From: Rhea pennata
Lineage: Eukaryota > Chordata > Aves > Rheiformes > Rheidae
Direction of reading: 5' to 3'
DNA length: 64,000 nucleotides
Assembly (NCBI RefSeq): GCF_028389875.1
Contig: NC_084668.1
Span: 32,718,993 to 32,782,992, forward strand
Shown: one piece after another, positions 60,225 to 64,000 of the stretch
Layout: every line of letters starts with the position of its first letter
How positions within the stretch are numbered: the first letter of the stretch is position 1
Notes under the pieces: generated by a model
Databases searched by the model: none
Told to the model about the DNA's origin: nothing
The model's input: only the letters and a program-made list of their open reading frames with translations
Made by a program: the position numbers and the translations under genes

Positions 60225-61085
60225 TTACAGAGGCTTTTAGAGCATAAAAGGAAAAAAAAACTCAAGAAATTTGAGAAAGTAAAGCAAACGACTATCTATT
60301 TTTAATAGTTTGAAATGGAGGTGTACAACTAACTGCAGGTTAGCTGGGCTCGAGTGCCCAGACCTTCGAGATGAGATTCCAGCTCCAGCAGCTCATCACC
60401 GAGCAGCCTCAAGCAACCCAGAGCTCCTCCCGCCTCGCTTTTCCTGGCTGCAGGGCGGGAGATCGTGGCGGCGCCGCAGCACACGAGCAGCTCCGTTTGC
60501 CAAGTAACGCCATCCCCTCAGGCAACGCCGCTCACCGGCAACGCGTAAGCGTGCGCGGCCGCACGCAAGGGCGCGAGCAGACCCCCGGGCGCGGCCGCGG
60601 CGCGCGGGCAGGAGGGGGCCGCCGGCCGCGTGTCTCCTTCCCCCAGGACACGCGCAGCAAGGTCAAGAGCCGCTCGCCCCCTGCTGCCGGGCCGGCCGCG
60701 CTGCGCCGCCGCCTCCCGCGCCGCGCCGCGACCCCCGGCGGCCGCGGCCCGCCGGCACCGGGCGGCGGAGGGGGGCCTGGCCCCCAGCCGGGCCGGCGCT
60801 GGGCGCGCGCGCCCGCAGCCCCCGCGCTCGGAACCGCGCAGCCGTTACAGGCGGCGCGCGCCCGCGACGGCCGCGGCCCCCAAAAGGCGCGGGGGGGGGG
60901 GGAGGCGGCACCCCCACTCACTGACCCCCCCCGCGGCAAGGCCGCTCCGCTCCGCGCGGCGAGCAGGCGGCCCCGCGCGCTCACCTCTGTGCCACGCGGG
61001 GAGAGCGGCAGGCGGCTCCGCCGTCCGGACTCAGCGCTGAGCGGGCGGATCTGCGCGCAAGCCCAGCGAGGCGCGCGGCACTCAC

Positions 61086-61170
61086 CAGCTCTGCCCCTCC
61101 CCCGGCCAAGCAACGGCCCATGTGGGGCTCCGCGCCGCGCAGCCCGGGAACCAGCATAGCCGCCGCGGCG
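61086..61170 (-). other. HSPD1: Probable non-coding HSPD1 exon 1
   Basis: A strong donor GAGCTG|GTGAGTG ends at 61086 on the minus strand, in the CpG island facing HSPE1. A non-coding first exon is expected because exon 2 carries only two UTR bases. Other good donors lie at about 60985 (CACAGAG|GTGAGC) and 60536 (TTGCCG|GTGAGC), so the exact exon and its 5' end are unproven. Confidence 0.4.
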
Positions 61171-61296
61171 CCGCCCCTGGCGCGGGCGCACGGCCGCCCC
61201 CGCCGCCCGGCCGGCCTCAGCGCTGCCGCGCCACCGCGCTCTGCGCATGCGCCATGGGGGCCGCCGCATGAACCACTCAGGTTCCGGGGCCCGCCA

Positions 61297-61316
61297 GTTC
61301 CAGAACCTTCTGGAAC
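61297..61316. promoter_or_regulatory. Heat-shock element (HSF1 site)
   Basis: GTTCCAGAACCTTCTGGAAC contains four perfect alternating inverted pentamers (TTC, GAA, TTC, GAA at 2-bp spacing), an ideal binding site for trimeric HSF1. It lies between the two chaperonin genes and can serve both. Confidence 0.93.
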
Positions 61317-61346
61317 GCTCATGCTCGCTACGGGTCAAGGGTGACG

Positions 61347-61361
61347 TGACGTCACTTCCGG
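61347..61361. promoter_or_regulatory. CRE plus ETS composite site
   Basis: TGACGTCA (a full CREB/ATF palindrome) shares its last base with ACTTCCGG, an ETS/GABP site. This is a common arrangement in nuclear genes for mitochondrial proteins. Confidence 0.75.
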
Positions 61362-61520
61362 TCCGGTGCGGGGCGCGCGGGGCAGCCGCGGTCCCCGCGG
61401 CGCGGGCGGCGGCGCCGTTGGAGCGGCCGCCACCTTCCCACGCGGGCCGCAGCCCCGCTGGGGAAAAACTCGCGGCGGCATTCCGGCCCCGCGCGGCTCC
61501 GCGCGGCGCGGCGGGCGGCA

Positions 61521-61544
61521 GGGCCCCGCCCCGGGGCGGGGCCC
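61521..61544. repeat. Perfect 24-bp GC palindrome
   Basis: GGGCCCCGCCCC and its exact reverse complement adjoin without a spacer. Each arm is a GC box (SP/KLF site). It lies about 90 bp upstream of the HSPE1 ATG. Confidence 0.9.
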
Positions 61545-61546
61545 CG

Positions 61547-61558
61547 CGCGCATGCGCA
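61547..61558. promoter_or_regulatory. NRF1 site
   Basis: CGCGCATGCGCA matches the NRF1 consensus YGCGCAYGCGCR fully, about 70 bp upstream of the HSPE1 ATG. Confidence 0.7.
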
Positions 61559-61629
61559 GGCCGTGGCGCTTTTCACGTGTGCGCGGCGCGGGCGCGGGTC
61601 AGTGTGTGGCGGGGAGCGCGGCGGGCGCC

Positions 61630-61632
61630 ATG
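61630..61632 (+). CDS. HSPE1: HSPE1 exon 1 (start codon only)
   Basis: GCGCCATG|GTGAGTG: the donor follows the ATG directly, so exon 1 contributes only Met. The same design is known in mammalian HSPE1, and exon 2 begins in phase 0, which supports the call. Confidence 0.92.
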
Positions 61633-63753
61633 GTGAGTGCCCGCCGCGGCCGGGCGGGGTGGGGCGGGGGCGGCCGCGCCTCGGCACCGCGCGGGGCCCG
61701 GCGGCCGCTGCGTCCCCCTGCGGGCGGCTCCCCGGGCTGCGGGCGGGGGTGCTGCCGCGCGGCGGCTCCGAGGCGCCGTGAGGCCGCGGCGGCGCTGCGG
61801 GGAGCGGAGCGGAGGGCAGGGGAGGGAGGATGGGGCTGGCGGCGCCGCCGTGGCGCGGCGGGCGGGCGGGCGGGCGCCGGCCCGCGGCGCTCGGGAGGCG
61901 GCTGGCAGCGCGGCAAGGTCACGCAGCCCTTGCGGGGGAGCGGTGGGCCGCGCGGTGCGGCCTTCGCGGGGCGCCCCTCGGGCACGTCTGCGGTCGGGCC
62001 GCGGTGCTCGGGCTGGCGAGGGGGCGGCGGGCGCGGCCGCGCCGGCTGTGGTTCGGCTCTAGAGAGCTCGCCGGCGAAGAGAACGAACAAAAAACCTCTC
62101 CTGCGTTATTAACCGTTCAGTCTCTCTATATAAAAGCCTCAGCTTTTATAGGTAGATGTTAGTGCAAAGAGCGGTTGTGCAAGGACTGGGATGTCCTTGT
62201 TCTGAAGCTCGATTTCTTTTCCCCCTCCATGTTTTTACTGGTCTGGGGAAGTAACATCTCTCAAAAGTTAGTGTAAAACATCCATGTTCCTAAGCCCAGT
62301 GGTCTACTTCAGTTAAGCACGAGTCACTGGAAGAATAAATGGAGTCCAGAGCTATTACCTTCACAGAGCAAAAGGATGCAGCCTTTTCCATCTGCAGGTT
62401 TTTCCACATTACAGTAGTAACAACAGTTTTTGAGGAGCATGGGGACAGCTTCTCTCATTTACTGGGATTTGTGTGTGCTGCCTGTAATTTCTGAGGCATT
62501 CCTGCTTCTTAAAGCATGAGAGTGTATGTTGATGATCTCGGTGAAGGGGACCTTGGATGCTAGAGCCGTGTTTCTGGCTCTTTCTATGAGTGCTCCCTGA
62601 GTGGGCTCTGGGTACCTGGTTAGCAGAGTGCTGTCGCCATGTGACTTGGCAGGTCTCCAGATCCTTCCTCTTGCATCGGAACATGCTGGCCATCCCTGAC
62701 CCCTGTTGTTGAGATTCTGCACTTGCATTTAGCTTGTGGGAATCGGATTACTGTTTCTGAAATGCAACCAGTAGTGGTAGGTAGTAGCAAGAAATGTTAA
62801 TCCTTAGGCAGGGGTAGCTATTAACTAGTTTCCTACATGAAGGAAGAGCAGTCAAGGTGGAAACGTGCCTAGCCTCTTGCTGAGTTACAAAAACTTCCAC
62901 TCTGCAAAGTTGCTGTCTGTTTGTAGAACTCGGCGTGAATAACTGCACTCTCGCTCCAGACTTCAAACTTAGAAGCTGTATATGGTTTTGTGAAGTAGTA
63001 AGCCTTGAAAACATCTGAAACTGACTGATGCATGGTACTTGTCAGGATATTACTTCTTTACTACTAAACACTCCAATACAGCAGATAAAAAGGGAACTGA
63101 CCAAGGAGGTCTTTAATCTTCATTAAATCTCACTGTAACTTGATAGATACATTTCATGTAATCATCAATGGTGGTGATAAACTATAGTAGCACTAATGGT
63201 TTAGGATCAAGTAGCTTAAAAGCCAGTAGAGCTTTCCTAGGCAAATGAAAAGGTGGCTGAGCCTATCTGGTGGTGGTTTGTTAACTAGAGTACATCTTTG
63301 TTCTGCTGAACCCTTAGGATTGCCTGTTGTGTGTCTGCTAATTCTGCTCAGGAGAGAATTGCTTCTAGGCTTGAGATGCAGAACACCTCTAATTCAGCTT
63401 TGCTTGTTTCTTTAACAATTTCTAGTGCAGTTAAAAGTTGCATATACTTGCCACTATTAAAAGCAAATGTCTAGCATCTTTCTTAAATTCTTGCTTTCTC
63501 TCAGAACAGAACACTTTGGGGTTTTTAACTTCTTATTGCCATTCTGTTGTAGTGATCCTCTTGTTTAAATATACAATTATTTTCACAGGCAGGAAAGGCA
63601 TTTAGGAAATTTCTTCCCCTCTTTGATCGTGTTCTGGTTGAACGATGCGCAGCTGAGACTGTAACCAAAGGAGGCATCATGATTCCAGAGAAAGCTCAAG
63701 GGAAAGTGCTACAAGCAACGGTAGTGGCAGTTGGATCAGGAGCCAGAGGAAAG
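61630..63753 (+). CDS. HSPE1: HSPE1, mitochondrial 10-kDa heat-shock protein (5' part; runs off the window)
   Basis: HSPE1 (CPN10) is the heptameric lid of the Hsp60 chaperonin in the mitochondrial matrix. The window contains exon 1, which codes only for the initiator Met, and exon 2 with 55 codons: residues 2-56 of an expected total of about 102. The sequence AGKAFRKFLPLFDRVLVE followed by RCAAETVTKGG and IMIPEKAQGK is unmistakable. The IMI tripeptide sits in the mobile loop that docks onto Hsp60. Residue 21 is Cys where mammals have Ser. Remaining exons are right of 64000. It is divergent from HSPD1 and shares its promoter. Confidence 0.97.
61633..63588 (+). other. HSPE1: HSPE1 intron 1
   Basis: A 1.96-kb intron. 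The first about 450 bp continues the CpG island, with long but meaningless open frames on both strands. The rest is ordinary unique-looking sequence. No exon or RNA gene seen. Confidence 0.8.
63589..63753 (+). CDS. HSPE1: HSPE1 exon 2
   Basis: Residues 2-56 (AGKAFRKFLPLFDRVLVE to VGSGARGK), 55 complete codons. Acceptor TTTTCACAG, donor AAAG|GTAACT. It includes the mobile loop GGIMIPEKAQGK. Confidence 0.97.
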
Positions 63754-64000
63754 GTAACTACATTTAACTTTGGGCAGAATTAGTAATGGTGTGGTGGTAA
63801 GTTGGAAATTTATCAAAAAGGGATTGGTTGCTGTATAAATTAGTGACATCTTACAAAAACAAATGAGGATGATGAGTGAAGGTTAAAGTGCAGACTCAGA
63901 GAGGAGGTAGGAATCTTGATTTTTTTCCCCCCTCCCCCATTGGCTCTGACCTTGATTTTCAGTCTTCCTCTTATTTGTAAAATATAAAATAATTGCTTTT

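Larger units (their letters stand above)
61171..61629. promoter_or_regulatory. Bidirectional HSPD1-HSPE1 promoter
   Basis: A CpG-island interval between the divergent chaperonin genes. From left to right it holds an NRF1-like TGCGCATGCGCC (61242), a four-unit heat-shock element (61297-61316), a CRE (61347-61354) abutting an ETS site (61354-61361), GC boxes in a 24-bp palindrome (61521-61544), an NRF1 consensus match (61547-61558) and an E-box CACGTG (61574-61579). No TATA box is seen. The family is known to share such a promoter, induced by HSF1 and mitochondrial stress. Confidence 0.85.

Noticed and set aside
60371-61338. Long open frames on both strands in the HSPD1-HSPE1 CpG island (over 260 codons)
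   Set aside because: They exist because GC-rich DNA lacks stop codons. They overlap each other in several frames, are Arg/Ala/Pro/Gly-rich and cover a known promoter architecture.
61366-62112. A 248-codon plus-strand frame across HSPE1 exon 1
   Set aside because: Low-complexity GC-driven frame. HSPE1 uses a different frame and splices after its ATG.

Overview
This is a vertebrate nuclear locus, very probably avian. The four genes have vertebrate-type exon/intron structure with GT-AG splice sites. An intron carries a 3' fragment of a CR1 LINE, the dominant bird/reptile retroposon. All four proteins can be read exon by exon with consistent reading phases. No prokaryotic operon, CRISPR array, phage or integrated virus is visible.

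Layout from left to right. (1) 1-8060 is a non-coding flank with scattered GC-rich patches and no gene I can support. (2) 8379-30703, minus strand, is the complete SF3B1 gene: 25 coding exons, 3906 nt, 1301 aa. It encodes the HEAT-repeat subunit of U2 snRNP. Its CpG-rich promoter lies at about 30700-31100. (3) 31100-36400 is intergenic, AT-rich, with a probable degenerate CR1 piece. (4) 36926-47570, plus strand, is complete COQ10B: 5 exons, 230 aa, a mitochondrial coenzyme Q-binding START-domain protein, with its own CpG island. (5) 50153-60173, minus strand, is complete HSPD1 (Hsp60/CPN60): 11 coding exons, 573 aa, plus a probable non-coding first exon near 61090. COQ10B and HSPD1 are convergent, with a tail-to-tail gap of about 2.6 kb. 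(6) 61630 to the right edge, plus strand, is the 5' part of HSPE1 (Hsp10/CPN10): an ATG-only first exon and exon 2; the rest lies outside the window.

HSPD1 and HSPE1 encode the two partners of the mitochondrial chaperonin. They share a head-to-head CpG-island promoter with a textbook heat-shock element, a CRE and ETS/NRF1-like sites, so they should be co-regulated. The order SF3B1-COQ10B-HSPD1-HSPE1 is conserved vertebrate synteny, which supports all four assignments.

The most interesting signal is not a new gene. SF3B1 intron 4 (20770-22615) holds several unused-looking splice-site pairs on the SF3B1 strand that look like poison or decoy cassette exons. One of them would end the protein at 143 aa, matching a short (144 aa) SF3B1 isoform I recall from human. 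Other points are two SF3B1 donor sites embedded in GT repeats, long homopolymer G/C tracts, a perfect 24-bp GC palindrome beside HSPE1, and a CR1 insertion inside HSPD1 intron 2. I found no previously undescribed system.
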